DNA from: Pedobacter sp.
GTDB lineage: Bacteria; Bacteroidota; Bacteroidia; Sphingobacteriales; Sphingobacteriaceae
Assembly: GCA_031119475.1 (NCBI GenBank)
Contig: JAVHXV010000006.1
Coordinates: 62,001-126,000, forward strand
DNA: 64,000 bases
Direction of reading: 5' to 3'
The position numbers and the translations under genes are program-made. The number at the start of each line of letters is the position of its first letter. Positions within the stretch are counted from its first letter, which is position 1. A model generated the notes under the pieces. That model did no database searches. It saw nothing but the letters and a program-made list of their open reading frames with translations, and was not told the DNA's origin. Below are positions 25,614 through 33,895 of this stretch, piece after piece.

Positions 25614-27398
25614 ATGAAAGACCTTAAATTTTTAAATAAATACTTCTTAAAATATAAATGGAGGATTATCCCTGGACTGATCTTCGTGGTCATTTCGATT
25701 ATCTTCCAAATTCTCCAGGCTCCCGTAGTCAGCCATGCAGTAAACCTCATCCTCGAAAACATTTCGATCTATCAATTATTTGACGGCTTCGACCGCCAGA
25801 CCATCATCTACCACATTTTTAGCACCAATCTTTTCTACTTTGGCGCACTGGTTCTATTCATCTACCTCATGAGAGGCATTTTCCTATTTTTCATGCGGCA
25901 GACCATCATCCTAATGTCGAGGCATATCGAATACGACCTTAAAAATGAAATATATGCCCATTATCAAGTCTTGAACCTTGGCTTTTACCGCAGGAACAAT
26001 ACTGGTGACCTGATGAACCGGGCCACAGAAGATGTAAACCGGGTTAGGATGTATGTTGGCCCGGCCATTATGTATACCACCAACACTGCGGTACTCTCTA
26101 TCATTGCCATTTTCAGGATGTTTTCGGTAAATGGTACGCTGGCCTTTTTTACTTTGCTTCCACTGCCGATTCTTGTCGTAATCGTTTATTATGTAAATAC
26201 CTTGATCAACCATAAGAGCGAAAGGATCCAGGAACAGCTGTCTCGCCTATCGAGCTTTGTGCAGGAAAGGTTCAGTGGCATCAGGGTCATCAAATCCTAT
26301 GTAAGGGAGCATCAGGCGCAGGAAGTTTTTGCGGAGGAAAGCATTTCCTACAAAAACAAATCGATGAACTTGGTAAAGGTACAGGCACTTTTCTTTCCGG
26401 CCATGCTGCTGTTGGTGGGACTGAGCACGATCTTCACCATTTATATTGGCGGCAAACAGGTGATGGAGGGCGACATTACCCCTGGAAATATTGCAGAATT
26501 TATCATTTACATCAACTTGCTAACTTTTCCTGTCACCATGCTGGGCTGGGTAACTACCCTCGTTCAGCGTGCGGCGGCATCGCAAAAGCGGATCAATGAA
26601 TTTTTGGAACTCCAGCCAGCTATTGTTTCGGCTACTGATGAAAAGATGGATTTTGAGGGAAGGATCAGCTTTGAACAGGTGAGCTTCACTTATCCGGATA
26701 CAGGCATCCAGGCCCTAAAAGAAGTGAGCTTTGAGGTCAAGGAAGGACAATTTTTAGCGATAATTGGACGAACAGGATCTGGCAAATCTACATTGGCCAA
26801 TCTCATGATGCGCATGTACGATGTCGACTCCGGTCATATTCGTATTGATGGTGTCGACCTAAAGGATGTGAACCTGGGCAACTACAGAAACCAGATCGGT
26901 TTTGTACCACAAGAGGTATTTCTTTTTTCTGATACGATCAAAAACAACATCGCATTCGGCTTGGGAGATTGTGATCAGGAAGCAATCGAGAATGCCGCTA
27001 AAAATGCTGCAGTCTATCAAAACATCATCGAGTTTGACCAGAAGTTTGAGACCATGTTGGGCGAACGCGGCATTACCCTATCTGGCGGACAAAAACAAAG
27101 GGTTTCCATTGCCAGGGCACTCGTTAAGGCCCCGAAGATCTTGATATTTGACGATTGCCTATCAGCCGTAGATACCAAGACCGAGGAGGAGATTTTGAAC
27201 AACTTGGGCATGCTGATGAAAGGTAGGACCAGCATCATCATCGCACACCGCATCTCTACGATCAAAAATGCCGATAAGATCATTGTATTGGACGAGGGAC
27301 AAATTGTGGAACAGGGCACGCACGACCAGCTTTTGGCCAACCAAGGCGTTTACGCAGAACTCTATCAAAACCAATTGTTAGAAGAAGCGGTAGATTAG
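25614..27398 (+). CDS. ABC exporter, fused membrane and ATPase domains (MsbA-like)
   Basis: The 594-residue half-transporter has an N-terminal six-helix exporter domain (about 15-320) and a C-terminal ATPase. The ATPase shows Walker A (IIGRTGSGKSTLAN), Q-loop (IGFVPQEVFLF), signature (LSGGQKQR), Walker B ILIFDD, D-loop SAVD and the switch histidine in IIAHRIS. The residue after Walker B, normally the catalytic glutamate, is aspartate (D514). Homologs range from lipid flippases to multidrug exporters and the substrate is unknown. There are no operon partners; repeats flank the gene on both sides. Confidence 0.9.
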   Translation: MKDLKFLNKYFLKYKWRIIPGLIFVVISIIFQILQAPVVSHAVNLILENISIYQLFDGFDRQTIIYHIFSTNLFYFGALVLFIYLMRGIFLFFMRQTIILMSRHIEYDLKNEIYAHYQVLNLGFYRRNNTGDLMNRATEDVNRVRMYVGPAIMYTTNTAVLSIIAIFRMFSVNGTLAFFTLLPLPILVVIVYYVNTLINHKSERIQEQLSRLSSFVQERFSGIRVIKSYVREHQAQEVFAEESISYKNKSMNLVKVQALFFPAMLLLVGLSTIFTIYIGGKQVMEGDITPGNIAEFIIYINLLTFPVTMLGWVTTLVQRAAASQKRINEFLELQPAIVSATDEKMDFEGRISFEQVSFTYPDTGIQALKEVSFEVKEGQFLAIIGRTGSGKSTLANLMMRMYDVDSGHIRIDGVDLKDVNLGNYRNQIGFVPQEVFLFSDTIKNNIAFGLGDCDQEAIENAAKNAAVYQNIIEFDQKFETMLGERGITLSGGQKQRVSIARALVKAPKILIFDDCLSAVDTKTEEEILNNLGMLMKGRTSIIIAHRISTIKNADKIIVLDEGQIVEQGTHDQLLANQGVYAELYQNQLLEEAVD

Positions 27399-27700
27399 AA
27401 ATAGTCATTGGTCATTATGTCATTGATCCTTCTGGGCTAAGCAACTTGACAACCAAACAACGCTACAATTAGTCATTAGTCATTGATTATTATTCATTAG
27501 GCTAAGCAACTCGACAACCAAACAACTCTACAATTGGTCATTAGTCAATAGTCATTAGTCATTAGTCATTAGGTCATTGGTCATTTCTGGGCTAATCAAA
27601 TCAACAACCAAAAACGCTACAATTAGTCATTGTTCTTTGCTCGTTGCGCTATGCTCTTTGCGCCATGCGCTATGCACTTTCGTCTTTGTTCTTAAATTTA
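27399..27700. repeat. Compound repeat: GTCATTA heptamers, a ~42-bp core in three copies, TGCGCTT heptamers
   Basis: The stretch 27399-27722 holds no gene. Three copies of a core (27432-27476, 27499-27540, 27586-27631; it contains CTAAGCAACT, GACAACCAAA and CTACAATTAGTCAT) are separated by GTCATTA heptamers. The last part (27631-27692) is nine heptamers of TGCGCTT/TGTTCTT type. The same compound appears reverse-complemented at 43475-43680. Confidence 0.9.
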
Positions 27701-27722
27701 TAACATTTAGCTAATTTTCTAT

Positions 27723-27754
27723 TTTGAAGTTTAATAATTATTGCTTTATATTTA
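27723..27754 (+). promoter_or_regulatory. Promoter of the DUF3276 gene
   Basis: TTTG (27723-27726) and TATATTTA (27747-27754) are 20 bp apart, as expected for the Bacteroidota housekeeping sigma factor (-33 TTTG, -7 TAnnTTTG; one mismatch). The leader to ATG 27785 would be about 25 nt. Confidence 0.6.
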
Positions 27755-27784
27755 CCGCAACCTTAAACTATACTACGCACAACA

Positions 27785-28117
27785 ATGGGAGATTTTGAAA
27801 ACAAAGAGAGAGAAGAGGTTTTTTCTAAAAAAGTAAGAGCTGGGAAACGCACTTATTTTTTTGATGTAAAAGCAACACGTTCAGGCGATTATTACCTAAC
27901 CTTAACTGAAAGTAAAAAGAGATTAGAAGATGGTGTATTTGTAAAGCACAAAATTTTCTTGTACAAAGAGGATTTTGAAAAATTCACCGAAGGTTTAACC
28001 GAAACCGTTGAATACATCAAATCTCATCAGGAAGTGGTCGAAAAGCGCTACGAATATTCTGAAAACGCAGAATACAACCATTCACCAAAAACCGATAGCG
28101 ACGATTTTTCATTTTAA
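27785..28117 (+). CDS. DUF3276 (PUR-alpha-like) nucleic-acid-binding protein
   Basis: The 110-residue protein belongs to DUF3276, whose members fold like the PUR repeat of eukaryotic PUR-alpha and bind single-stranded nucleic acid. Visible are EVFSKKVRAGKRTYFFDVKATRSGDYYLTLTES (beta strands of the repeat) and HKIFLYKEDFEKFTEGLTETVEYI (terminal helix). The tail is acidic and disordered. A good promoter and a strong terminator make it a single-gene transcript. Cellular role in Bacteroidota is unclear; RNA or ssDNA binding is the family expectation. Confidence 0.88.
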   Translation: MGDFENKEREEVFSKKVRAGKRTYFFDVKATRSGDYYLTLTESKKRLEDGVFVKHKIFLYKEDFEKFTEGLTETVEYIKSHQEVVEKRYEYSENAEYNHSPKTDSDDFSF

Positions 28118-28131
28118 GCTATCGATCACAT

Positions 28132-28172
28132 AAAAAAATCCTCCAAACATACCGTTGGAGGATTTTTTTTTG
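28132..28172. terminator. Bidirectional terminator between DUF3276 and DUF5362 genes
   Basis: AAAATCCTCCAA and TTGGAGGATTTT form a 12-bp perfect stem around an 8-nt loop, with an A run on the left and nine T on the right. It can serve both convergent genes. Confidence 0.88.
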
Positions 28173-28184
28173 CATTGATTGCTA

Positions 28185-28640
28185 TTAGCCTACCAATGTA
28201 GCTAATATCATCAAAAAGTATAGTCCGATGCAGATGATGGTGAGTATCCCCCAAAAGCTGAACAAAGACTTTAACTTTGAAAAAGCTTCATTCAGATTGG
28301 CCTGTTCCCCATAGAGTACGCCAACTTTCGCATGTGCGGCATATTTAAAGAGCAATAGGCTGGGGTAAAAAATGGCAAATGCCACAACAAGATTAAACAC
28401 CGTAAAAATAATCTTTCCCAACGCACCAAATTCCCCCAGCATTTGTGCCAATTGCGGATTGGTTTCCATTGCAGCTCCTATGGTAAATGCACCTACAATG
28501 GTAATTCCGGCAAAAACAAAGCCCACGATTGCCAAAAAACTAGACCACCTGGCCATATCGTACAGGTAACTCCGCATTTCTTCGGTAACTACAAGTTGTG
28601 TTTGTAGCGGTTGCCCACTTTCCTGATCCTGATTTTCCAT
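28185..28640 (-). CDS. DUF5362 family membrane protein
   Basis: The 151-residue protein starts at MENQDQESGQPLQ (ATG 28640); the frame continues upstream only through a heptamer array. It has three or four membrane helices, a first one after MRSYLYDMARWSSFLAIVGFVF, a central segment FNLVVAFAIFYPSLLLFKYA and a last one FWGILTIICIGLYFLMILATL, with a conserved cytosolic stretch GEQANLNEAFSKLKSLFSF. This layout matches DUF5362, for which I know no function. A -7 promoter element lies about 20 bp upstream. Confidence 0.8.
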   Translation of the reverse strand: MENQDQESGQPLQTQLVVTEEMRSYLYDMARWSSFLAIVGFVFAGITIVGAFTIGAAMETNPQLAQMLGEFGALGKIIFTVFNLVVAFAIFYPSLLLFKYAAHAKVGVLYGEQANLNEAFSKLKSLFSFWGILTIICIGLYFLMILATLVG

Positions 28641-28659
28641 GATAGATTGAATACGCTTC

Positions 28660-28690
28660 CAAATATATACATAATAAATATATATCTTTG
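28660..28690. promoter_or_regulatory. Back-to-back -7 elements for DUF5362 (minus) and ychF (plus)
   Basis: On the minus strand TATATTTG (28660-28667) precedes the DUF5362 ATG by 19 bp. On the plus strand TATCTTTG (28683-28690) points toward ychF, giving a leader of about 135 nt that contains the adjoining heptamer array. Both fit TAnnTTTG exactly; neither has a clear -33 box. Confidence 0.45.
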
Positions 28691-28699
28691 CGGCTTTTG

Positions 28700-28770
28700 G
28701 CAGGGAGCGAAGGGCGAAGGGCAAAAAACGAAGAGCGTAAGCGCAGGGCGAAGAGCGTAGCAAAAGCAAA
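28700..28770. repeat. GGGCGAA/GAGCGTA heptamer array
   Basis: Nine to ten 7-bp units (AGGGCGA, AGGGCAA, AAAACGA, AGAGCGT, AAGCGCA, GGGCGAA, GAGCGTA) lie in the predicted ychF leader. Confidence 0.8.
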
Positions 28771-28832
28771 GATGTGGTCCTAATGGAAGCATGCGCTTGG
28801 AAAAAAATTTAACTACTCGAAATAATTCAAAT

Positions 28833-29927
28833 ATGGCATTACAATGTGGTATAGTTGGCCTACCGAATGTGGGCAAATCTACTTTATTCAACTGTTTATC
28901 AAACGCAAAGGCACAGGCTGCGAATTTTCCGTTCTGTACCATTGAACCCAATATTGGTGTAATTACGGTACCTGATGACCGGTTGACGAAGCTGGCCGAA
29001 TTGGTAAACCCGAATAAGGTCGTACCCAATACCATCGAAATTGTAGATATTGCAGGTCTGGTAAAAGGTGCCTCCAAGGGCGAAGGATTGGGGAATCAGT
29101 TTTTGGGCAATATCCGTGCTACAAACGCAATTATTCATGTGCTGCGCTGCTTTGACGATGGAAATGTCATCCACGTAGATGGTTCTGTAGATCCGATCAG
29201 GGACAAAGAGATCATTGATACCGAACTGCAACTGAAAGACTTGGATACGGTGGTAAAACGGATCCAGAAGGTTGAAAAAATGGCCAAGACCGATAAGGAC
29301 GCCAAAAAGACTTTTGATATCCTTTCCGTGGTGAAGGCCCAATTGGAGACTGGTAAATCCGCCCGTACAGCGGCAATATCTGCCGAAGATTTTGATTACA
29401 TCAAAGATCTTGGACTGTTGACCCAAAAGCCGGTGATGTACGTCTGCAATGTGGATGAAGGTTCGGTGGTTAGCGGAAACGCTTATGTGGAGCGTGTAAA
29501 GGCCAGTGTGGCAGATGAAAATGCCGAAGTGCTTGTCATTTCTGCTAAAATCGAATCGGAGATTGCCGAATTGGAAAGCTACGAAGAACGCCAGGAATTT
29601 TTATCCGATATGGGATTGACCGAATCTGGCGTCAACAAGTTGATCAGGGCAGCCTATCGCCTACTCGATCTTTATACCTATTTCACTGCTGGCGTACAGG
29701 AAGTAAGGGCGTGGACCATTACCAAAGGTTTTACCGCACCACAGGCTGCCGGCGTGATCCATACAGATTTTGAAAAAGGTTTTATCCGTGCCGAAGTAAT
29801 TAAATACGATGATTATGTGGCACTGGGATCTGAAAATGCCTGTAAAGATGCCGGAAAGCTGGGCGTAGAAGGCAAAACCTATGTTGTGGAAGATGGGGAC
29901 ATCATGCACTTTAGGTTTAATGTTTAA
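28833..29927 (+). CDS. ychF: Ribosome-associated GTPase/ATPase YchF (OLA1 family)
   Basis: YchF is a universally conserved P-loop NTPase that prefers ATP and binds the ribosome. The start is ATG 28833 ([20 protein letters not shown]), giving the standard 364 residues; the upstream ATG at 28791 lies next to the repeat. G1 is [10 protein letters not shown]3 [20 protein letters not shown], and NVDEGS occupies the altered G4 position (NxxE) that explains ATP preference. The C-terminal TGS domain ends [17 protein letters not shown] as [16 protein letters not shown] and [14 protein letters not shown] 38-bp palindrome follows directly. Confidence 0.96.
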   Translation: MALQCGIVGLPNVGKSTLFNCLSNAKAQAANFPFCTIEPNIGVITVPDDRLTKLAELVNPNKVVPNTIEIVDIAGLVKGASKGEGLGNQFLGNIRATNAIIHVLRCFDDGNVIHVDGSVDPIRDKEIIDTELQLKDLDTVVKRIQKVEKMAKTDKDAKKTFDILSVVKAQLETGKSARTAAISAEDFDYIKDLGLLTQKPVMYVCNVDEGSVVSGNAYVERVKASVADENAEVLVISAKIESEIAELESYEERQEFLSDMGLTESGVNKLIRAAYRLLDLYTYFTAGVQEVRAWTITKGFTAPQAAGVIHTDFEKGFIRAEVIKYDDYVALGSENACKDAGKLGVEGKTYVVEDGDIMHFRFNV

Positions 29928-29939
29928 TTAGACGCCCGA

Positions 29940-29977
29940 CACAACCTCGCAGGTTCTTAAGAACCTGCGAGGTTGTG
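29940..29977. repeat. Perfect 38-bp palindrome (REP-like)
   Basis: CACAACCTCGCAGGTTCTT is followed immediately by its exact reverse complement. There is no T tract after it, so it is unlikely to be a simple terminator. Similar AACCTCGCAGGTT palindromes occur dispersed in Bacteroidota intergenic DNA (recalled, not searched). Confidence 0.9.
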
Positions 29978-29992
29978 GTTAACCAAAACAAT

Positions 29993-30313
29993 ATGGAACA
30001 ACTCCCACTATCCTTCAGTGAATTATTGCAATTGGTTGGCTATTTTAGTGCCCTGACCCTATTGCTGGGAACTGTTTTCCAGTTGATCATCATCTGGCTT
30101 AACGAGCGGCGCATTTCGGTAAATATGTTTCTCTCGATACTGATTACCCAGATCTTGGTGTTTATCGCTACCACTTATCTCTGGCTAAAATGGCCCATGG
30201 GACTTAAGATCATCTATGGCCCCATCCTATTTCCGGCCCTGCTCTCAGAAATCTTGATTATTCCAGTTATTTTTGGCTTTTATAACTATCGAATTTTTAA
30301 GAAAAAGAAATAG
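29993..30313 (+). CDS. Small integral membrane protein (106 aa), unknown
   Basis: I do not recognise a family. The protein has three predicted membrane helices: LLQLVGYFSALTLLLGTVFQ-like (about 12-34), FLSILITQILVFIATTYLWL (about 45-65) and IIYGPILFPALLSEILIIPVIFGF (about 72-95), ending in a basic tail RIFKKKK. ATG 29993 is preferred; a GTG at 29975 would start inside the palindrome. It is 65 bp after ychF and could share its transcript if the palindrome does not stop RNA polymerase. Confidence 0.65.
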   Translation: MEQLPLSFSELLQLVGYFSALTLLLGTVFQLIIIWLNERRISVNMFLSILITQILVFIATTYLWLKWPMGLKIIYGPILFPALLSEILIIPVIFGFYNYRIFKKKK

Positions 30314-30405
30314 GATCAATAGCCTTGGCAACTCAACAACTGAAAGGCAAAGATTCCTCGCTTCGCCCGGATCCGATGACAATCCTAGCCCGGAATGACA
30401 ACCGC

Positions 30406-31086
30406 TCAGCACTTAAAGTTAAATCCTACGCCCCTAACGCTTTCGATTTCAATGGTGGGATCGGCAGATAAGTGTTTTCTCAGGCGACTGATAAAGACAT
30501 CCATACTTCTGCCATTAAAGAAATCGGCTTCTTTCCAAAGGTGGTTTAGAATGTCTGTCCGTTTGATGATGCTGCCACGATTTTGATAGAGATAGGAAAG
30601 CAATTGCGATTCTTTTTCGGTAAGGGCGAACTGGGCCCTTGGAGAAATCAGCAAAAGGTTTTTGGGTTCAAATCTAAAAATCCCGATCTGGATGTGTTCG
30701 GGCACCTGGATCACCTGCCGTTGCGTCCTTCTCAAAATGTTGTGGATCCGGTAGACCAGCTCATCGGCATCGAATGGTTTGATCATGTAATCGTCGGCCC
30801 CCAATTTCAAGCCTTTTAGCACATCTTCCTTCATCTTTTTGGCGGTCACAAATAAAAAAGGAATGTTCGGATATTGGAGCGTTAATTTTTTGGCCAAGGT
30901 AAATCCGTCTTCCTTGGGCATCATCACATCTAAGATAAGGATATCATACAGCTGCTGCTCCAGCATGGCCCTTGCTTCCTGGCCATTGAATACCCTGTGC
31001 ACCTCAAAATGATTGATTTCCAAATATTGTTTGAGCAGGTGGCCCAAATCAAGGTCGTCCTCAACCAGCAGTACCTTATGCGCCAT
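30406..31086 (-). CDS. OmpR-family response regulator (RprY-like)
   Basis: The 226-residue regulator has a receiver domain with phospho-acceptor D53 (YDILILDVMMPKEDG), preceded by the acidic pair in LLVEDD, the conserved threonine in LFVTAKK and lysine in IKPFDADELVYRI. The C-terminal winged helix reads TEKESQLLSYLYQNRGSIIKRTDILNHLW and VFISRLRKHLSADPTIEIESVRGVGF. ATG 31086 overlaps the kinase gene by 11 bp. Sequence and arrangement resemble the RprXY system described in Bacteroides. A candidate autoregulatory site of 11-bp-spaced TTAAC boxes lies upstream of the operon at 32509-32537. Confidence 0.92.
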   Translation of the reverse strand: MAHKVLLVEDDLDLGHLLKQYLEINHFEVHRVFNGQEARAMLEQQLYDILILDVMMPKEDGFTLAKKLTLQYPNIPFLFVTAKKMKEDVLKGLKLGADDYMIKPFDADELVYRIHNILRRTQRQVIQVPEHIQIGIFRFEPKNLLLISPRAQFALTEKESQLLSYLYQNRGSIIKRTDILNHLWKEADFFNGRSMDVFISRLRKHLSADPTIEIESVRGVGFNFKC

Positions 31087-32470
31087 AAATTGGGATTTTA
31101 ATCGTGAAAATGCTTCCTTTTCCAAGTTCGCTCTTCACCTGGATCGTGCCGTTCAGGTACTTCATGTGCTGTTCGCAGATGTAGAGTCCCAATCCCAACC
31201 CTTTGGTGGTATGGATATTCCGATCTTCTGCCACGCGATAAAATTTCTGGAAAATTTCCTGCTGCTCGGATTTCGCAATCCCAATTCCCTGATCTTCAAT
31301 GCTGATGCAAAAATAACGCTGAAGAATGAAAGACCTTATTTTTAGCGTAGAACCAACCGGACTATATTTGATCGCGTTTTCGAGCAGGTTGTTCAGTACG
31401 CTGGTCAGCTTGATCTTATCCCCATAGATCATGGTGGGTTTATTTTCTAACGCAACATCCAGTTGATGGGTATCAATCTTAAAATCTTCAAAATAATGGG
31501 CAATGAAATCGATGATATTGAACTTCTTTTCAGGAAGGTCAGGCTCATGATAGATTGAACTTTCCATCACGTTATCAATCAATTGCTGAAGTCGGATATT
31601 CTGCCGGTGAAGCGAATCCAGTACATTGTTGAATAGGGCTTCATTGCTGAGCACCTCCTTTTTATGCAGGCTTTTGATGATGATGTTCAGGGAAGCTAAA
31701 GGTGTTTTGAGTTCGTGGGTGATGTTATTGGCCAGATCGGTCTTGATCTCGGCAATCTTTTTCTGCCTGATGAGGTTGTAGATGATCAGGAAAAATAAAG
31801 TGGTGATGACCAAGATCAGGATCAGTGCCAGAAGGAATACCCCCAGCATGCGCTTAAAGATTTTTGCCTTTTCATTGGATATGTCTACGTTTCTGGAAAG
31901 CCAGATCTTAAAGGTAATTTCCTGCTTGGTCTTCCCTTCGTGATAATTATCGTAATCCCGGCTGGTAATCAGGTACCTTTCTATATTGGTGGCATTTTTA
32001 TTCACAATTGGTGTACCGAGAACGGTGATGGACCTTTTCGTTTTAAAGAACACGCTATCAACTTTTCCAGTGGTCTCTACGATCAGGCTATCGTACTTAA
32101 ATTCATATTTCAGGTCTTTAAGTAGCGGATTTTTTTTCAACTGCTCATTTAACAGGTTTAGGTTCTCCTTGTTCCTGATGGCATTTTCCTCGATAAATTT
32201 ACGGATGACCGTGTTGCTGTCCACTTTTCCGACTTTGATGGCCAGGTCATAAAATGAAACCTTGAATGCCACCAGCGCGCTGTCATTGCTTGAGCTGATC
32301 TTTGGATCTGCAATAATTTTTTTAATCGCCCCCTGTACTTCCTTATGGTAATTGGCCTTGGTCAGGTTATATGTATTCCTGATCAGGTAATACTGGATGT
32401 AGCAAAGAAAAATAACCGTAAGGGCACAACAGCTGATGAGCAGATTGGTGTGGAGCGCAAGCTTTTTCAT
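31076..32470 (-). CDS. Sensor histidine kinase (RprX-like)
   Basis: The 464-residue membrane kinase has helices at about 7-29 and 209-232 flanking a periplasmic sensor of about 180 residues with no recognisable named domain, then a HisKA domain (NNITHELKTPLASLN, phospho-acceptor H252) and an HATPase domain with N-box NLLENAIKYSP, G1 DQGIGIAKSEQ, F-box FQKFYRV and G2 GLGLGLYICEQH. There is no HAMP domain. ATG 32470 gives MKKLALHTNLL; the frame opens 9 bp earlier. A -7 element (32477-32484) is so close that the mRNA may start at or next to this ATG. Confidence 0.92.
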   Translation of the reverse strand: MKKLALHTNLLISCCALTVIFLCYIQYYLIRNTYNLTKANYHKEVQGAIKKIIADPKISSSNDSALVAFKVSFYDLAIKVGKVDSNTVIRKFIEENAIRNKENLNLLNEQLKKNPLLKDLKYEFKYDSLIVETTGKVDSVFFKTKRSITVLGTPIVNKNATNIERYLITSRDYDNYHEGKTKQEITFKIWLSRNVDISNEKAKIFKRMLGVFLLALILILVITTLFFLIIYNLIRQKKIAEIKTDLANNITHELKTPLASLNIIIKSLHKKEVLSNEALFNNVLDSLHRQNIRLQQLIDNVMESSIYHEPDLPEKKFNIIDFIAHYFEDFKIDTHQLDVALENKPTMIYGDKIKLTSVLNNLLENAIKYSPVGSTLKIRSFILQRYFCISIEDQGIGIAKSEQQEIFQKFYRVAEDRNIHTTKGLGLGLYICEQHMKYLNGTIQVKSELGKGSIFTIKIPIYGA

Positions 32471-32476
32471 GAAATG

Positions 32477-32537
32477 CAAAAATATAAAAAATTCATATGG
32501 CGCGTCCTCATTAACCTTTCGTTAACTCTTCGTTAAC
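32477..32537 (-). promoter_or_regulatory. Promoter and TTAAC direct-repeat operator of the two-component operon
   Basis: TTAAC occurs at 32511, 32522 and 32533, exactly 11 bp apart (plus strand; consensus CRTTAACYYTT). This spacing puts each copy on the same DNA face, as in OmpR/PhoB-type sites. On the minus strand TATTTTTG (32477-32484) is a perfect -7 box for the kinase gene. The repeats lie 27-60 bp from that box and 49 bp or more before the araC-type ATG. Confidence 0.6.
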
Positions 32538-32585
32538 CCATTTTTTTGGACCTCCAACAGAATTTTGTGCATCACATGAAACCTT

Positions 32586-33458
32586 ATGGAACACATCAGA
32601 CATTTGTCTAATGGCAATAAAATGGTGAGCTATACCACCCGACAAGCAGTAAACCTGGTTGAAGAAGATAGCTACTGCATGAAATTTGTTTTTACGGGCA
32701 AAGAAGAATGCATTGCCAAAAACCGAAAGTTAAATATTTATCCCGATTCATTCGCGGTATTTCCCAAGGATACGAGCTATCTGTCTCAGATCAATTCGGA
32801 AATTCCTGTCGAGTGCTTCTCGCTGATGTACCAACACGATTTTTTGGCGGCCTTCCATTATGCCGAAACCGCAGACCTGCTCCAATCACTTGATTCGCCC
32901 TTTCAGCAATCTTCTGGCTATTTATTTGAGGGATGTACTTTTCCATTGCACCACGACTTAAAAACCAACGTAATCCAACTGAAAGCTAAATTGGGAGCGG
33001 AAGATGAATGCGAACTGCTGATTAACGAATACATGCACCAATGCCTGTTGAGCTATTATGCCACCTACCAGCGAGAAGTGGTTCACCGCTATGAAAAATT
33101 GGGATTTGTAAAGAAAAAGACCAGATTAGAGATCATGAGGCGCTTGGCGCTCGCCAAAGAGTTCATCTGCAATAATTACGACCGCAACATTAGCCTGAAT
33201 GAAATTGCCCAGGCTTCCTGTCTGTCTACCAATCATTTACTGCGAAGATTTAAGGAAGCCTATGGTCTGTCGCCTTTTAATTTCCTGGTAGGTTACAGGC
33301 TAACCAGGGCCAGGCAGTTGCTAAAAGATAGTTCATACTCGGTAAAGGATATTGTGGGCATGGTGGGATTTGAGTGCCCAAGCTCTTTCTCCCGGCTCTT
33401 TAAAAAAACCTATCAGATCCAACCGCTAGACTTTAGAAAATCATCCCAAACTGTTTGA
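32586..33458 (+). CDS. AraC-family transcriptional regulator
   Basis: The 290-residue protein has an N-terminal part (about 1-165) without a named domain, rich in aromatic and acidic residues, and a C-terminal AraC double helix-turn-helix domain: RLALAKEFICNNYDRNISLNEIAQASCLSTNHLLRRFKEAYGLSPFNFL and YRLTRARQLLKDSSYSVKDIVGMVGFECPSSFSRLFKKTYQIQPLDFR. It is divergent from the two-component operon, with the TTAAC boxes in the shared 115-bp region, so it is a candidate target or partner. A bidirectional terminator follows. Confidence 0.9.
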   Translation: MEHIRHLSNGNKMVSYTTRQAVNLVEEDSYCMKFVFTGKEECIAKNRKLNIYPDSFAVFPKDTSYLSQINSEIPVECFSLMYQHDFLAAFHYAETADLLQSLDSPFQQSSGYLFEGCTFPLHHDLKTNVIQLKAKLGAEDECELLINEYMHQCLLSYYATYQREVVHRYEKLGFVKKKTRLEIMRRLALAKEFICNNYDRNISLNEIAQASCLSTNHLLRRFKEAYGLSPFNFLVGYRLTRARQLLKDSSYSVKDIVGMVGFECPSSFSRLFKKTYQIQPLDFRKSSQTV

Positions 33459-33476
33459 TCCCAATCGGGCAAAAAC

Positions 33477-33516
33477 CAAAAAATCCGCTACATGAATAAT
33501 GTAAGCGGATTTTTTA
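33477..33516. terminator. Bidirectional terminator between the AraC gene and tRNA-Arg
   Basis: AAAATCCGCT pairs with AGCGGATTTT, and ACAT with ATGT, around a short loop; an A run precedes and a T run follows, suiting both convergent units. Confidence 0.85.
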
Positions 33517-33519
33517 ATG

Positions 33520-33591
33520 TGTCCCCGACGAGATTCGAACTCATATCGATGGTACCGGAAACCATAATTCTATCCATTGAACTACGGGGAC
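33520..33591 (-). tRNA. tRNA-Arg (anticodon CCG)
   Basis: Read on the minus strand, acceptor arms GTCCCCG and CGGGGAC pair, the D arm is GTTC/GAAT, the anticodon stem ATGGT/ACCAT closes the loop TTCCGGT with anticodon CCG, and the T arm contains GTTCGAATC. CCA is not encoded. It reads CGG codons. Confidence 0.93.
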
Positions 33592-33598
33592 AGGGCTG

Positions 33599-33606
33599 CA
33601 AATATA
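33599..33606 (-). promoter_or_regulatory. -7 promoter element for tRNA-Arg
   Basis: On the minus strand TATATTTG fits TAnnTTTG exactly and ends 7 bp before the tRNA 5' end. Confidence 0.5.
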
Positions 33607-33633
33607 TAAAAATATCTGTGCAATCGCAGTAGA

Positions 33634-33895
33634 TGGTTAACTGGTTAATTGGTTTAATTGGTTAATTGTTGAACTGGTTAATTGTTGAACTGTTTAACTG
33701 GTTAATTGGTTAATTGGTTAATTGGTTAACTGTATGCGATGAATTGATAAATGAGCAAGGAACAAGGAACACGGAGCAAGGAACAAGGAGCAAGGAACAA
33801 GGATATTTTAATCTCGAACTTGCGTCTTAATCTTTGTTCTTTAATCCATGCTCTTCGCTTTTCCCTTTTCCCTTTTCGCTCTCCTCCTACCTATC
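33634..33895. repeat. Three successive repeat families: GGTTAATT octamers, AAGGAAC heptamers, TTTCCCT heptamers
   Basis: No gene is supported between tRNA-Arg and mgtE (about 405 bases). 33634-33732 holds about ten GGTTAATT or GTTGAACT octamers; 33756-33802 holds seven AAGGAAC/AAGGAGC heptamers; 33846-33890 holds CTTCGCT/TTTCCCT heptamers. An open frame over 33751-33966 is a by-product of the repeats. Confidence 0.85.

Noticed and set aside
29975..29992. GTG start for the small membrane protein
   Set aside because: It lies inside the perfect palindrome; ATG 29993 is a better start and leaves the membrane helices intact.
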